Part shown: positions 43,947 to 53,929 of the stretch, piece by piece
How the letters are laid out: each line of letters opens with the position of its first letter
How positions within the stretch are numbered: position 1 is the first letter of the stretch
Assembly (NCBI GenBank): GCA_031181585.1
Contig: JAPSKP010000006.1
Coordinates: forward strand, 1-64,000
Length of the DNA: 64,000 nt
Origin: Lysinibacillus sp.
GTDB taxonomy: Bacteria; Bacillota; Bacilli; Bacillales_A; Planococcaceae
Reading direction: 5' to 3'
Translations under genes and position numbers: made by a program
The notes under the pieces: generated by a model
What the model was told of the DNA's origin: nothing
Database searches by the model: none
The model's input: the letters and a program-made list of their open reading frames with translations, nothing else

Positions 43947-45128
43947 TTAAAACTCCTTTGCAAGCTTGTGCATTTCCTCGATTTGAGCCTTCAAATGGGG
44001 CAGCTGATCGCTATGGAATTGATCTACAATAGCCGCTGCGATTTCCCAGGCAATAACATGCTCTGCTACAACCGAAGCTGCCGGTACTGCACAGCTATCA
44101 CTGCGTTCAACGCTCGCTTTAAACGTTTCCTTCGTTTCGATATCCACACTGTTCAACGGTTTATAAAGTGTCGGGATCGGCTTCATCACACCACGCATAA
44201 CAATTGGCATACCTGTAGTCATACCGCCTTCCAGTCCGCCTAGATTGTTCGTTCTGCGTGTATAACCACTCTCTTCATCCCAAATAATTTCGTCATGCAC
44301 CTGTGAGCCTGGTCTACGTGCTGCTTCAAAGCCAATGCCGAATTCCACTCCCTTGAATGCATTGATAGAAAGCATCGCCTGCGCCAGTTTTCCATCCAGC
44401 TTGCGGTCGTAATGTACATATGAACCAATACCTGCCGGAAGCCCTTCTACAATAACTTCTACGATTCCCCCAATAGAATCGCCCGCTTTTTTCGCCGCGT
44501 CGATTGCTTCTACCATTTTGGCAGAGGCCTCAGGGTCTACTGTATAGCAAGGGTCCTCCTCAATAATAGTACGGATTTCTTCTATTGATTTCCCAGCTAC
44601 CTTCGAGACATCTGCTTTAATACCCGCAATTTCTGTTACGTAAGATACAACCGATATGCCTAATTCGTTTAACAATGCTTTTGCAACGGAGCCTACAGCT
44701 ACACGGACAGTTGTTTCGCGGGCGCTAGAACGCTCCAATACATTGCGTAAATCACGATGTCCATATTTAATACCCCCGACCAAATCCGCGTGTCCAGGAC
44801 GCGGGCGGGAAATTTGACGCTTAATTTCGTTAGGATCAACATCTTCCGGCAGTTCTGCTGCACCCATAATTTTTGTCCAGTGCTTCCAATCATCATTTGT
44901 CACGACAAGAGCAACAGGTGACCCTAATGACTTGCCGTGACGTACGCCCGATACAATCTCTACCGTATCTGTTTCAATCTGCATACGTCGGCCGCGACCA
45001 TGCCCGCCCTGTCTACGCTTCAAATCATAATTAATTTTCTCTGCTGAGATTGGCAGAAGAGAAGGCAATCCCTCAATAATTGTTGTTAATTGTGGTCCAT
45101 GAGACTCACCTGCTGTTAAGTACCGCAT
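43947..45128 (-). CDS. aroC: Chorismate synthase AroC
   Basis: A 393-aa FMN-dependent enzyme, the last step to chorismate (aroF in B. subtilis). It starts [13 protein letters not shown], with [15 protein letters not shown] near 36-50, [13 protein letters not shown] near 109-121 and [15 protein letters not shown] near the C-terminus. ATG 45128 matches family starts; a GTG three codons earlier is too near GGGAG. It leads aroC-aroB-aroH-hisC-tyrA-aroA. Confidence 0.97.
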   Translation of the reverse strand: MRYLTAGESHGPQLTTIIEGLPSLLPISAEKINYDLKRRQGGHGRGRRMQIETDTVEIVSGVRHGKSLGSPVALVVTNDDWKHWTKIMGAAELPEDVDPNEIKRQISRPRPGHADLVGGIKYGHRDLRNVLERSSARETTVRVAVGSVAKALLNELGISVVSYVTEIAGIKADVSKVAGKSIEEIRTIIEEDPCYTVDPEASAKMVEAIDAAKKAGDSIGGIVEVIVEGLPAGIGSYVHYDRKLDGKLAQAMLSINAFKGVEFGIGFEAARRPGSQVHDEIIWDEESGYTRRTNNLGGLEGGMTTGMPIVMRGVMKPIPTLYKPLNSVDIETKETFKASVERSDSCAVPAASVVAEHVIAWEIAAAIVDQFHSDQLPHLKAQIEEMHKLAKEF

Positions 45129-45172
45129 ATAAAACACTTTCTCCCTTCAACTCGCTAAAGTATGTATTTTTC

Positions 45173-45202
45173 ACTATAACATATCTGACTGTAAAATACA
45201 GT
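45173..45202 (-). promoter_or_regulatory. aroC promoter with overlapping palindrome
   Basis: On the minus strand an extended -10 TGTTATAGT (45173-45178 for the hexamer) lies 17 bases from a weak -35. A perfect palindrome ACTGTA-TTT-TACAGT at 45188-45202 covers the -35 zone and could be an operator. The leader would be about 38 bases. Confidence 0.5.
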
Positions 45203-45262
45203 ACGTATGCGGAAATAAACTTCGTTAGTTATGAATATTCTGAACGTTCTTCATTCAACAAC

Positions 45263-45292
45263 ACCTCCGCATAACCGCTCCGGAGGTTTTTT
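45263..45292 (+). terminator. Terminator-shaped hairpin facing away from aroC
   Basis: ACCTCCG pairs with CGGAGGT and is followed by TTTTTT on the plus strand. No plus-strand gene precedes it. On the minus strand the same stem hides a GGAGGTG ribosome site before an 8-codon ORF (MKNVQNIHN, 45226-45252). The rest of 45293-45484 holds no supported gene. Confidence 0.5.
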
Positions 45293-45484
45293 ACTTCTTT
45301 TTGTACACGGTAGCGTATCTATCAAAAATGTATCATTTCTTGAAGACATTCTACCTCTTATAAAGGTGTGAGACTTGTGTTGAGAAGCTAAAATGCCATA
45401 CCTAGCATCAATATTTCATAGTAAACTGTCACGCTTTACTACCAGAATCTCCGCTTGCCCTTTTCCGGCCCGCTAAATAAACAA

Positions 45485-45510
45485 CGCCTTTCGTGTAAAG
45501 ACGAAAAGCG
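45485..45510 (-). terminator. Terminator downstream of cheR
   Basis: On the minus strand CGCTTTTCGT and ACGAAAGGCG pair (one G-U) across six bases, followed by TTGTTTATTT, about 65 bases after the cheR stop. Confidence 0.6.
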
Positions 45511-45573
45511 CCGGTATCCCGTATGAACGTTCAGCCTCATTGAGCAACCTGCATGCCTTATGACCAACCGCTT

Positions 45574-46401
<828 letters not shown>

Positions 46402-46464
46402 TTACAGAAATAGTAAATCTGTTAAAACTCCTTGAATCTTATTTGTTGCTCTCTACTAAAAATA

Positions 46465-46704
46465 CTATTCAGTAAATTCCAGACGCTTATGAGATTCCAG
46501 CACCATTTTGGATTGTTCAAGCTCCAGGCGCATTTTCTCCGTTTCATGCGTTATTATTTGCAGGCGCTGCTCCTCCAGTAATAGTTCTTTTTCAGCCAAT
46601 TGAATCTGCAGCTTGGTCTGCGATCTTTTATGGACCGTATAAATAGCTGTAAGCGGAATAGCCCCTCCAATTAAGATTGCAATAATCGGTATTAATACCC
46701 ACAT
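46465..46704 (-). CDS. Small membrane-anchored coiled-coil protein A
   Basis: A 79-aa protein with one N-terminal membrane helix (WVLIPIIAILIGGAIPLTAI) followed by a heptad-rich coiled coil (EKELLLEEQRLQIITHETEK). Residues ETEKMRLELEQSKMVLES repeat almost exactly in the protein encoded at 47102-47308, so the two are paralogues. The plan resembles PspB-type proteins, but no specific similarity is claimed. Ribosome site GGAAG is present. Not found in this position in B. subtilis. Confidence 0.7.
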   Translation of the reverse strand: MWVLIPIIAILIGGAIPLTAIYTVHKRSQTKLQIQLAEKELLLEEQRLQIITHETEKMRLELEQSKMVLESHKRLEFTE

Positions 46705-47033
46705 TTATAACAACTTCCTTTCCATATTTTACTTCCTTTTTATCGTAACTTTTTATGCCAATAGCTCACTTGCATTCCTTTTTCGCTCCATACCAAAATT
46801 ATCTACTATCTCATCTGCTCATTCAATAGATTTATCCTAACTTTTCCATTTTATATAGAAGGAAATTTAAATTCCTTCATAATTTCAGCATAGACCATAT
46901 GTCCTCCTTTTTATTCTAGTATTTTTGAATCTTTAAAATATGTTTTCCTATTTAACAAAAGAACAGGAGGATAAAATCTTCAGATGCTTTTCTAATAAGT
47001 TGGGCCTATGAAGTAAGATCTATCGATATTCAC
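46705..47033. other. Intergenic region between the two coiled-coil genes
   Basis: No gene of normal size. A 15-codon minus-strand ORF (46851-46898, MVYAEIMKEFKFPSI) follows an AAAGGAGG site only four bases from its ATG and contains the hairpin GAAGGAA-ATTTAAA-TTCCTTC. It may be a leader peptide or chance. Confidence 0.35.
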
Positions 47034-47082
47034 AAAAAGAGCAGTGGTCAGGTGCTGAATTTCTCTGCCTGCTCACTGCTCT
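47034..47082 (-). terminator. Terminator of coiled-coil protein B gene
   Basis: AGAGCAGTG and CACTGCTCT form a nine-bp stem, with a partial inner helix. On the minus strand it ends in TTTTTG, 19 bases after the stop. Confidence 0.8.
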
Positions 47083-47101
47083 GCCTATAGAATGGTGATT
47101 T

Positions 47102-47308
47102 CTATGCCTCTTTTTTCATTTCGATTAATGCCTGCTTTGACTGCTCCAGCTCCAGGCGCATTCTTTCCGTCTCTTTATCGAACGCTTTAAGGCGCAGCTG
47201 CTCTAGTTCGATTTCATGTTTTAGACGCTTCAACTCGATGCTTTTATTTTTTGTCACCATATCCGCAATAATCGCTACTACTGCAATCAGCCCGATTGCT
47301 GTCCACAT
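47102..47308 (-). CDS. Small membrane-anchored coiled-coil protein B
   Basis: A 68-aa protein with an N-terminal helix (WTAIGLIAVVAIIADMV) and a charged coiled coil. It shares ETERMRLELEQSK with protein A at 46465-46704. GGAGGAG precedes the ATG. It has its own terminator, so it is probably expressed alone. Function unknown; it may form hetero-oligomers with protein A at the membrane. Confidence 0.7.
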   Translation of the reverse strand: MWTAIGLIAVVAIIADMVTKNKSIELKRLKHEIELEQLRLKAFDKETERMRLELEQSKQALIEMKKEA

Positions 47309-47380
47309 TATTTATCATCTCCTCCGCCTTTTACATTGGTAGCATACCACAAAATTAGGTATTTATAGAAATGAAAGCAC

Positions 47381-47416
47381 AAAAAAATAGCTATCACCTA
47401 GAGTGAGTAGCTATTT
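47381..47416 (-). terminator. Terminator of ndk
   Basis: AAATAGCTA and TAGCTATTT pair with an inner CAC/GTG. On the minus strand TTTTTTTG follows. It lies 17 bases after the ndk stop. Confidence 0.85.
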
Positions 47417-47432
47417 GTATAGTAGTTTTAAA

Positions 47433-47849
47433 TTAAACTAACTCTTCGCCGAACCAAAGACCGATTTCACGCTCTGCTGAAGCAAGAGAATCAGAACCGT
47501 GGATTACGTTGTGAGATACAGTTACTGCATAGTCACCACGGATAGTACCAGGTTGAGATTCAGATGGCTTTGTAGCGCCGATCATGATACGAGCTAGAGA
47601 AATTACAGATTCGCCTTCCCATACCATCGCGAATACAGGACCTGAAGTAATGAAGTCTACTAATTCACCGAAGAATGGGCGCTCGCTGTGCTCTGCATAG
47701 TGTTTTTCTGCTAAGTCACGTGATACGTTCATTAATTTAGCTCCGCGCATTGTGAAGCCGCGACGCTCTAAACGGTCGATGATGTCACCGATTACTTGAC
47801 GTTCAACGCCGTCTGGCTTAACCATTAAAAAAGTTTTTTCGATAGCCAT
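47433..47849 (-). CDS. ndk: Nucleoside diphosphate kinase Ndk
   Basis: A 138-aa kinase equalising NTP pools. It begins [20 protein letters not shown] with Lys12, and the phospho-His lies in [10 protein letters not shown] near 113-122 (His118). Length is normal for the short form. It follows the hep/men genes but has its own leader. Confidence 0.97.
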   Translation of the reverse strand: MAIEKTFLMVKPDGVERQVIGDIIDRLERRGFTMRGAKLMNVSRDLAEKHYAEHSERPFFGELVDFITSGPVFAMVWEGESVISLARIMIGATKPSESQPGTIRGDYAVTVSHNVIHGSDSLASAEREIGLWFGEELV

Positions 47850-47935
47850 TATTTTAACACTCCTTTAAATTGGATACAGGTTTTTTCACCTACCGATAAA
47901 TATTACCAAAATAACATTATCGGTGCAAGCAATAC

Positions 47936-48910
47936 CTAGAATTTACGTTTTCCCATAAATAAGGCGATATCACGCAATTTCTTTTTCATTGGATGTGAAG
48001 GCAGTGCCTCTACTTCCTTCAATGCTTTTTTTAAATATTTGTCACTGATTTTTGCAGCTTCCTGAATCGCATCCGATCTACGAACAAGCTTTAGCATTTC
48101 TTTCCGTTCTTCCTCAGATAGCGTCCCCTCGATCACCTTGTCGATATACGGACGTACGTGCGGATCATCCTTTAGCAGCAGTGCAGGCAGTGTAATATTC
48201 CCTTGCAGTAAATCACTGCCAGCAGGTTTTCCTAGCTCCTTATCTGTTGCTGTGAAATCAAGGATATCATCGACAATTTGGAAGCTCATGCCTACGAAAT
48301 AACCATAACGCTTCAATCGTCGTATATTTTCCGGCTCTACCTCTCCGACAATTGCCCCAAGCTCACAGCTGGATTCAATCAGCAGAGCTGTTTTTCGTTT
48401 AATACGGCGGAAATAATCCTTAATATTCTGGTCTAATCGAAACTTGTCTTCGATTTGGATTACTTCGCCATTCACGATTTCCACCATCGTCCGTGCTAAT
48501 ATTTGATGAACGCGCGGATGTTGGATAACCGTTACATGCTCAAGCGCACGTGCAAAAATAAAATCGCCCGTATACATCGCTACCCGATTGTTCCATTGCG
48601 CTTTAACCGTACGTTCTCCTCTTCTCATTTCCGAGTCATCAATGACATCATCATGGACGAGTGACGCCATATGTATCAGTTCAAGCGGGACAGCAATATG
48701 TTTTACACGCTCAATATCATACCGCCCCATTTTGGCGCTGAGCAAAACAAATACAGGACGTATCCGCTTTCCGCCCGCTTGCAGAAGGTGAAGGGAGGCG
48801 TCATTTAACAAGTGTGAAGACGAGTTCAACGCTGTTTCTAATTCTTTTTCGATGACTTCTATATCTGATTTCAGGTCAGCATAGAGCAACTTCAACTTCA
48901 TCTTTTCCAC
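47936..48910 (-). CDS. hepT: Heptaprenyl diphosphate synthase component II HepT
   Basis: A 324-aa trans-prenyltransferase making the menaquinone side chain with HepS. First Asp-rich motif DDVIDDSEMRRGE near 91-103; second DDILD near 218-222 preceded by GMSFQIV. The start is GTG at 48910, nine bases after AGAAGG. Order hepS-menG-hepT is conserved in bacilli. Confidence 0.95.
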   Translation of the reverse strand: MEKMKLKLLYADLKSDIEVIEKELETALNSSSHLLNDASLHLLQAGGKRIRPVFVLLSAKMGRYDIERVKHIAVPLELIHMASLVHDDVIDDSEMRRGERTVKAQWNNRVAMYTGDFIFARALEHVTVIQHPRVHQILARTMVEIVNGEVIQIEDKFRLDQNIKDYFRRIKRKTALLIESSCELGAIVGEVEPENIRRLKRYGYFVGMSFQIVDDILDFTATDKELGKPAGSDLLQGNITLPALLLKDDPHVRPYIDKVIEGTLSEEERKEMLKLVRRSDAIQEAAKISDKYLKKALKEVEALPSHPMKKKLRDIALFMGKRKF

Positions 48911-48929
48911 GTGAACAAACCTTCTCCCA

Positions 48930-49634
48930 CTAAATTTCTTTTTTAAAGCCCATATGCATTGCTGCCGCCCCGCCGCTGTAGCCTTTATATGTTACCTTTT
49001 CAAAACCGGCTTCCCGGAACATCGCAGCCAGCTTTTTCATGCCTGGAAAATCATTTGCCGATTCCTGCAGCCATGAATATTCCTTATAACTTTTAGCGAA
49101 CAATTTGCCAAACATCGGCATGATGTAATTAAAATACAGACGGAATAATTGGCGATAACCAGGGATTTCCGGCTGTGATGTCTCTAGGCATACAACCATG
49201 CCGCCCGGTTTCAATACACGGTTCATTTCGCTCAGTACCTGCATGTAATCTGGCACATTTCGCAGCCCAAATCCTATTGTTACATAGTCGAATGTATTAT
49301 CCTCAAATGGCAGTTCCATTGCATTGCCATGAATCAATTCCACAAAGTCATAAGGCAGTACCTTCTTCTTACCAACGCTCAGCATGTTTTCACTAAAGTC
49401 AAGGCCTTTTACGATGCCGTCTCCGCCAGTTGCTTTCGCTAGAGCAATTGTCCAATCAGCCGTTCCACAACAAACGTCCAGACATACGGAACCCTTTTTA
49501 ACATTCATACGTTTCATGACATCATCACGCCACAATTTATGCATTTGGAAACTAATGACGGAATTCATTTTGTCATAGCTGTCTGAAATTTGTTCGAATA
49601 CTTCATGTACACGTTGTTCCTTCGCTTTTGCCAT
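48930..49634 (-). CDS. menG: Demethylmenaquinone methyltransferase MenG (UbiE family)
   Basis: A 234-aa SAM enzyme, the final step of menaquinone synthesis. [20 protein letters not shown] near the start, the SAM loop [21 protein letters not shown] near 49-69, [10 protein letters not shown] near 119 and [10 protein letters not shown] are characteristic. It sits between hepS and hepT, which make the prenyl tail. Confidence 0.95.
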   Translation of the reverse strand: MAKAKEQRVHEVFEQISDSYDKMNSVISFQMHKLWRDDVMKRMNVKKGSVCLDVCCGTADWTIALAKATGGDGIVKGLDFSENMLSVGKKKVLPYDFVELIHGNAMELPFEDNTFDYVTIGFGLRNVPDYMQVLSEMNRVLKPGGMVVCLETSQPEIPGYRQLFRLYFNYIMPMFGKLFAKSYKEYSWLQESANDFPGMKKLAAMFREAGFEKVTYKGYSGGAAAMHMGFKKEI

Positions 49635-49665
49635 TTTCTCAAAACCTTTCTTTGTCCACGAACTT

Positions 49666-50400
49666 TCAAGACACTATGTCGACAATTGCCTCCTTCAGCG
49701 CCTCGCTATACGTACTTGCTTCAAGTGTTGCATTCAATGTTTGTTTACGCTTGCTGATTTCCTGCTGAAGTTCCTTTTCAACAGCTTGTTTTTCAAGACT
49801 AAATTGCATACAGCTTACATAGATAGACGGCTTACCTGCTAAAAGAGCATGCAGCTCTCTATTCAAACGAGCCACTGTTAACGCTTCCTGCATAACTTCA
49901 AGGTATTCGTCAAACTGATATACATAAAAAAAGCGTTCAATCAGAGCAGTTTCAATAACAGTGAGGACAACTACCCAATCCTGAAAATTCCGGCCTTCTC
50001 TCTCATACACCGTTATTTCATGCTCGCAGCGATCTACAATTGCCTCTGATAATCTTCGAATTAACTCAATATTGCCAGTCTGCGCCAGCAATTGATAATA
50101 ACGTCCGCTATAATAGTCTCCGGATAAAACCGTCAGCTGCTGTTCCTTGGAGGTAGCATCTGTTTCATGGATCTTATCATGTTCCGCCAACGATGCATGG
50201 ACAATTCCAACCGTCATAGCACTTGTTGTTGTCTCTTCAGTCCATACTTCCCCATTCAGCTTCGGCAACAGCAAAAAAAATAGCTGCTTTTCATTTAACA
50301 GCGGTGTGCCAGTGTATTTCAACAGTGTGTTGTGCCGAATATTATCCAATATATATGTTTTCAGTTGACCTACAGCTTGGCCAATCGTTGTTGCATCCAT
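49666..50400 (-). CDS. hepS: Heptaprenyl diphosphate synthase component I HepS
   Basis: A 244-aa all-alpha protein of the HEPPP_synt_1 family, the non-catalytic partner that sets chain length with HepT. Features: [18 protein letters not shown] and a [17 protein letters not shown] segment ([15 protein letters not shown]), typical of HepS. Sequence divergence is high in this family; position between mtrB and menG supports the call. Confidence 0.9.
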   Translation of the reverse strand: MDATTIGQAVGQLKTYILDNIRHNTLLKYTGTPLLNEKQLFFLLLPKLNGEVWTEETTTSAMTVGIVHASLAEHDKIHETDATSKEQQLTVLSGDYYSGRYYQLLAQTGNIELIRRLSEAIVDRCEHEITVYEREGRNFQDWVVVLTVIETALIERFFYVYQFDEYLEVMQEALTVARLNRELHALLAGKPSIYVSCMQFSLEKQAVEKELQQEISKRKQTLNATLEASTYSEALKEAIVDIVS

Positions 50401-50486
50401 AAATAGTGCTCCATTTCACTAAAGTAACTATGCTCCATTATAGCATAGTCAACTTGGTGTTGTATTGAAATCGCGGATACGGTCTA

Positions 50487-50708
50487 TTACTTTTTTCCGC
50501 TACTTTCAACTATCCCGTGGGACGAATGGATCTTTGCCTTCCCACGAATCTTCATAGCTGAAGTATGTTCTGTAAATTGTGCAATCATTACTTCACCGGC
50601 ATCCAGCTTTTCTGAATGATGGAATTTTGTATCCGTTCCGCGTGTTAAGCCGATGACATGCACTCCGTCTTCCAACGCCTCAATGATTATATAGTCAGGT
50701 TGTGTCAT
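50487..50708 (-). CDS. mtrB: TRAP, trp RNA-binding attenuation protein MtrB
   Basis: A 73-aa protein nearly identical in its core to B. subtilis [24 protein letters not shown] and [20 protein letters not shown] contain the tryptophan-binding loop and the RNA-binding Lys/Lys/Arg. It forms an 11-mer ring that binds GAG/UAG repeats when loaded with tryptophan. The start is ATG 50708 with AGGAGAG upstream; the longer frame adds a non-homologous tail. It lies between folE and hepS as in B. subtilis, although no trp genes are in this window. Confidence 0.95.
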   Translation of the reverse strand: MTQPDYIIIEALEDGVHVIGLTRGTDTKFHHSEKLDAGEVMIAQFTEHTSAMKIRGKAKIHSSHGIVESSGKK

Positions 50709-50768
50709 TGCCAACTCTCTCCTCATACCAACAGTTTCTTCATTCATCATAACATAATTCTATATAAA

Positions 50769-51338
50769 TTAAGACATTTGAATAAAGGAAATGATTTCTC
50801 GGCGCTTCACATCGTCCGTTTCATAAATACCGCGAGCAACTGAAGTGACCGTTTTTGCACCCGGCTTCTTTAAGCCGCGCATTGTCATGCACATATGCTC
50901 CGCTTCGACGATAACATAAACCCCTTTTGGTTCTAGCATTTCCATAATTGTATCTGCAACTGTCGACGTAATACGCTCCTGGAGCTGCGGACGACGCGCT
51001 ACTGACTCTACACAGCGGCCGAGTTTGCTCAGACCCGCTACTTTTCCATCCTTCGGTATGTATGCAACATGGGCTTTCCCATAGAAAGGCACGAGATGAT
51101 GCTCGCACATTGAATAAAACGGGATATCTTTTACAAGCACCAGCTCTTCATGCTCCTCATGAAATACTGTACTGAAATAGTCCCGTGGATCTTCCTGTAA
51201 TCCACTGAACATCTCCGCATACATTTTGGAAACACGTTTCGGTGTATCGAGCAATCCTTCACGATTTACATCTTCGCCCACTGCCTCTAAAATCATTTTA
51301 ACCGCTTCTTCAATCTTTTTTAAATCAACATTCGACAT
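50769..51338 (-). CDS. folE: GTP cyclohydrolase I FolE
   Basis: A 189-aa enzyme starting tetrahydrofolate synthesis. Zinc ligands are in [10 protein letters not shown] near 76-85 and EHMCMTMRG near 145-153. [22 protein letters not shown] is the family core. Called mtrA in B. subtilis, where it precedes mtrB; the 60-base gap supports co-transcription. Confidence 0.97.
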   Translation of the reverse strand: MSNVDLKKIEEAVKMILEAVGEDVNREGLLDTPKRVSKMYAEMFSGLQEDPRDYFSTVFHEEHEELVLVKDIPFYSMCEHHLVPFYGKAHVAYIPKDGKVAGLSKLGRCVESVARRPQLQERITSTVADTIMEMLEPKGVYVIVEAEHMCMTMRGLKKPGAKTVTSVARGIYETDDVKRREIISFIQMS

Positions 51339-51484
51339 AATTGCCTCCTAAAATTCTAAATCGCCGCTGCGAATTTATATCCACCTTTATTACATACCTG
51401 CACTCTTATCTATCGCTCCTCTATATACTAGAAGCTCTTTACCAGCTTTGAGAAGAGATCACAGGCGTTCAACATAACACAAGA

Positions 51485-51513
51485 ATCGTAGCACAATCGC
51501 CCTACAAGTTCAA
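51485..51513 (-). promoter_or_regulatory. Promoter of folE-mtrB
   Basis: On the minus strand TTGAAC, 17 bases, TACGAT with an extended TGC before the -10. The leader to folE is about 140 bases and contains no recognised riboswitch. Confidence 0.65.
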
Positions 51514-51560
51514 AAATGCTTGCTCTATTTATAAAAAATATGTAAAAATTCATACAAGAA

Positions 51561-51711
51561 AAGTGCATTCGCACTTGTTTTGCTGCGACAAGCGCTGGAA
51601 CACACCACCTAGCGTGCTTGCCACGCACAGGAATAAAAGAGTGAAGGCTTAAAGCGTCGTGCCTTGTGGCAACTTACAATATCCTGTGAGTCCGAAGCAC
51701 GATTGCTTTAA
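51561..51711. other. Structured non-coding stretch between folE and hbs
   Basis: Dense inverted repeats. A long stem pairs TTAAAGC-G-TCGTGC (51649-51662) with GCACGA-TT-GCTTTAA (51697-51711). Inside its loop are GTGGCAA (51666-51672) and TCCTGTG (51682-51688), whose complements TTGCCAC (51618-51624) and CACAGGA (51626-51632) lie outside the stem, an arrangement able to form pseudoknots or alternative folds. AAGTGC-ATTC-GCACTT (51561-51576) is followed by TTTTCTTG on the minus strand. It may be an untranslated RNA or a palindromic repeat element; the rest of 51339-51890 shows no gene. Confidence 0.45.
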
Positions 51712-51829
51712 TAGTTATTTAACAAGAAACATCTCGACTTCTTCTATATCATTCAAGCCTCAGCGTGATTAATTGCATGCTCATTCACCTTACTATTTAT
51801 AAGGGGGTAGAATTCAGTTAATAAAAGTA

Positions 51830-51871
51830 AAAAAAGAGCAGCCTCCATGCAAAATCATGGAAGGCTGCTCT
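51830..51871 (-). terminator. Terminator of hbs
   Basis: AGAGCAGCCTTCCATG pairs with CATGGAGGCTGCTCT (one bulge) across ATTTTG; the minus strand then has seven T. About 20 bases after the hbs stop. Confidence 0.92.
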
Positions 51872-51890
51872 ATGTAACTACGGATGTGTA

Positions 51891-52163
51891 TTATTTTACA
51901 GCATCTTTAAGCGCTTTACCTGGTTTGAAAGCAGGTACCTTGCTCGCAGCGATTTCGATCTCGTCACCTGTTTGTGGGTTACGACCTTTACGAGCTGCGC
52001 GTTCGCGTACCTCGAAGTTACCAAAACCGATTAATTGTACTTTGTCACCCTTTGCAAGAGCATCTTGAATTGTATCAAATACAGCTTCAACTGCTTTAGA
52101 AGCGTCCTTTTTAGAAAGACCTGCAGCTTCAGCAACAGAGTTTACTAATTCTGTTTTATTCAC
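51891..52163 (-). CDS. hbs: HU-type DNA-binding protein HBsu
   Basis: A 90-aa nucleoid protein. [20 protein letters not shown] at the start and the beta-arm [20 protein letters not shown] with the intercalating Pro of KGRNPQ are typical. The start is taken as GTG 52163: AGGAGG lies eight bases before it, and the product then begins like other HBsu proteins (MNKTEL). The ATG three codons upstream overlaps the ribosome site. Confidence 0.96.
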   Translation of the reverse strand: MNKTELVNSVAEAAGLSKKDASKAVEAVFDTIQDALAKGDKVQLIGFGNFEVRERAARKGRNPQTGDEIEIAASKVPAFKPGKALKDAVK

Positions 52164-52209
52164 ACCATTCACCTCCTCTCAAAGGGTCATGAACCTAAAT
52201 CATGTAAAA

Positions 52210-52238
52210 AGATTAACATAAGAGAAACCGCACTGCAA
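52210..52238 (-). promoter_or_regulatory. Promoter of hbs
   Basis: On the minus strand TTGCAG, 17 bases, TAATCT with an extended TGT. Leader of about 40 bases. Confidence 0.65.
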
Positions 52239-52289
52239 CTGTAATTAACCGGTTTTTTCGTGTTATCGGTTCTTTTTTCGAAGAAAATG

Positions 52290-52329
52290 AAAAAGAACAG
52301 TGCAAAATTACTAATTTTGTCACCGTTCT
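52290..52329 (-). terminator. Terminator of spoIVA
   Basis: AGAACGGTG and CACTGTTCT plus the inner CAAAATT/AATTTTG helix, followed by TTTTTC on the minus strand, 36 bases past the spoIVA stop. Confidence 0.88.
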
Positions 52330-52364
52330 AAGTAAAAATCTATCCTGTTTTTTCCTTACCCTTT

Positions 52365-53843
52365 TTAAATTACAAACGTTACAATGCCTCTCTCGCCTTC
52401 ATTTACCATACGCTCGATTGTGAGACGCATACGTTCTTTGGCATTTTTAGGTATAGCATCCATCTTATAGCGAATACTTTCTTTAAGCACCTCATGAAGA
52501 GGTGTTCCGAATAATTGTGTATTCCAAAGCGCTTCTCGATCATGCTGGAAAGCATATTTTAGATCCTTCAGTAATTGCTGACTGTGGAATTCCGAACCAA
52601 TGAGCGGTGAAAACTCTGATCCCATATCAATCCGGATAATATGATATGAAGCCGCTTTTGCCTTCATACGCACGCCGTAGAAGTTATTTTGCTGGATGAG
52701 CTCAGGTTCGCTTGGCGAGAATTCGTCCATCGTCGGCAATGTCACCCCGTAGCCATCTCTTCTCGCCTGCTCGATGGCATCCTTGAAGCGCTTCTGTTCT
52801 TCTTTTGCCTGTGCCGATTCCTTGATAAACAGGAGCCATTCTTTTTTCGTATCTATCGGCTCCGTCAGCCATTCATTGCACACGGACTTGTACGTATCGC
52901 CCGTAATATCCAGACGGATAGTTGCTGCACCGAGACCAGGGTCCACCTCCTGCAGCTCACATTTTTCTACAAAGTCGATTTGCGACAGCACGTTCGTTGC
53001 ATGCTCTACATCTCGGATTTTACCGATCACAGATGTCATATGCTCGATTGCCTCGTTCAATGCCAGGTTAAGTGGATGAATATCTTCCAGGACATCCAGC
53101 CAATCCGGCTTTTCTACATCAATAACTTCAACTGGAAACTCATATAGTGCCTCCTGCAAAATATAAGTGATGTCCTTTTTCGATAGCTGCTCGATTGCAA
53201 CTGCATGCACCGGCACATTGTATCTCTCCAGCAATTCGTTACGTAGCCGAATCGTATTTTCATGGGCAGGCATCGTACTATTCAATACAATAACAAATGG
53301 CTTTCCGATTTCCTGAAGTTCCTCAATTACCTGTCTTTCAGCGACTTCTGCGGCAGAACGCTTAATACCATTTACCGTTCCATCGGTCGTTACTACAACC
53401 CCAATGTTCGCATGATCACGAATAACTTTATCTGTACCGATTTTTGCTGCCTCTTGGAATGGAATAGGTTCATTATGCCAAGGTGTCTGAACAAACTTCG
53501 GCCCATTCTCATCCTCATACCCTTTTACCCCGTCAATAACATACCCTACACAGTCTGCCAGCCTAATACGAAACGATAAACCATTGTCTCCAATCGCAAT
53601 CTGAGCACTTTGTGCAGGAACGAATTTCGGCTCAGCCGTCATAATGACTGGTCCAGGCGAACTTTGCGGCAGCTCGTCCAATGCACGCTTCCGTTCATCA
53701 TCAAATTCGATGTTCGGCAGCACTACCATTTCCATTACTTTTTTGACAAACGTTGATTTCCCAACTCGAACAGGACCCACAACACCGATATATACATCTC
53801 CATTTGTGCGTTCAGCCAACTGTTTAAATACTTGTTCTGACAT
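52365..53843 (-). CDS. spoIVA: Stage IV sporulation protein A SpoIVA
   Basis: A 492-aa ATPase that polymerises as the basement layer of the spore coat around the forespore. The P-loop is GVVGPVRVGKSTFVKK (about 21-36); ADCVGYVIDGVKGYEDE near 96-112 and TTDGT near 150-155 follow. The C-terminal end binds SpoVM in B. subtilis. Length matches exactly the B. subtilis protein. A sigma-E promoter is expected, but the flanking sequence was not clear enough to call one. Confidence 0.97.
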   Translation of the reverse strand: MSEQVFKQLAERTNGDVYIGVVGPVRVGKSTFVKKVMEMVVLPNIEFDDERKRALDELPQSSPGPVIMTAEPKFVPAQSAQIAIGDNGLSFRIRLADCVGYVIDGVKGYEDENGPKFVQTPWHNEPIPFQEAAKIGTDKVIRDHANIGVVVTTDGTVNGIKRSAAEVAERQVIEELQEIGKPFVIVLNSTMPAHENTIRLRNELLERYNVPVHAVAIEQLSKKDITYILQEALYEFPVEVIDVEKPDWLDVLEDIHPLNLALNEAIEHMTSVIGKIRDVEHATNVLSQIDFVEKCELQEVDPGLGAATIRLDITGDTYKSVCNEWLTEPIDTKKEWLLFIKESAQAKEEQKRFKDAIEQARRDGYGVTLPTMDEFSPSEPELIQQNNFYGVRMKAKAASYHIIRIDMGSEFSPLIGSEFHSQQLLKDLKYAFQHDREALWNTQLFGTPLHEVLKESIRYKMDAIPKNAKERMRLTIERMVNEGERGIVTFVI

Positions 53844-53895
53844 ACGGCTCCCCCTTTACGTATTATCATTGTATGAATTCCATAACAAAATATGA

Positions 53896-53926
53896 AAAAT
53901 GCTTCTCGTAAATTACGAGAAGCATT
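53896..53926 (-). terminator. Terminator of yphF
   Basis: AATGCTTCTCGT and ACGAGAAGCATT form a perfect 12-bp stem with five-base loop. On the minus strand TTT follows. It starts a few bases past the yphF stop. Confidence 0.88.
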
Positions 53927-53929
53927 CCA

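Noticed and set aside
50709-51560. THF riboswitch in the folE leader
   Set aside because: The conserved THF core was not recognisable in the roughly 140-base leader.
51428-51628. 66-aa minus-strand ORF in the folE-hbs gap
   Set aside because: It runs across the predicted folE promoter, is Cys-rich with odd composition, and has no ribosome site.
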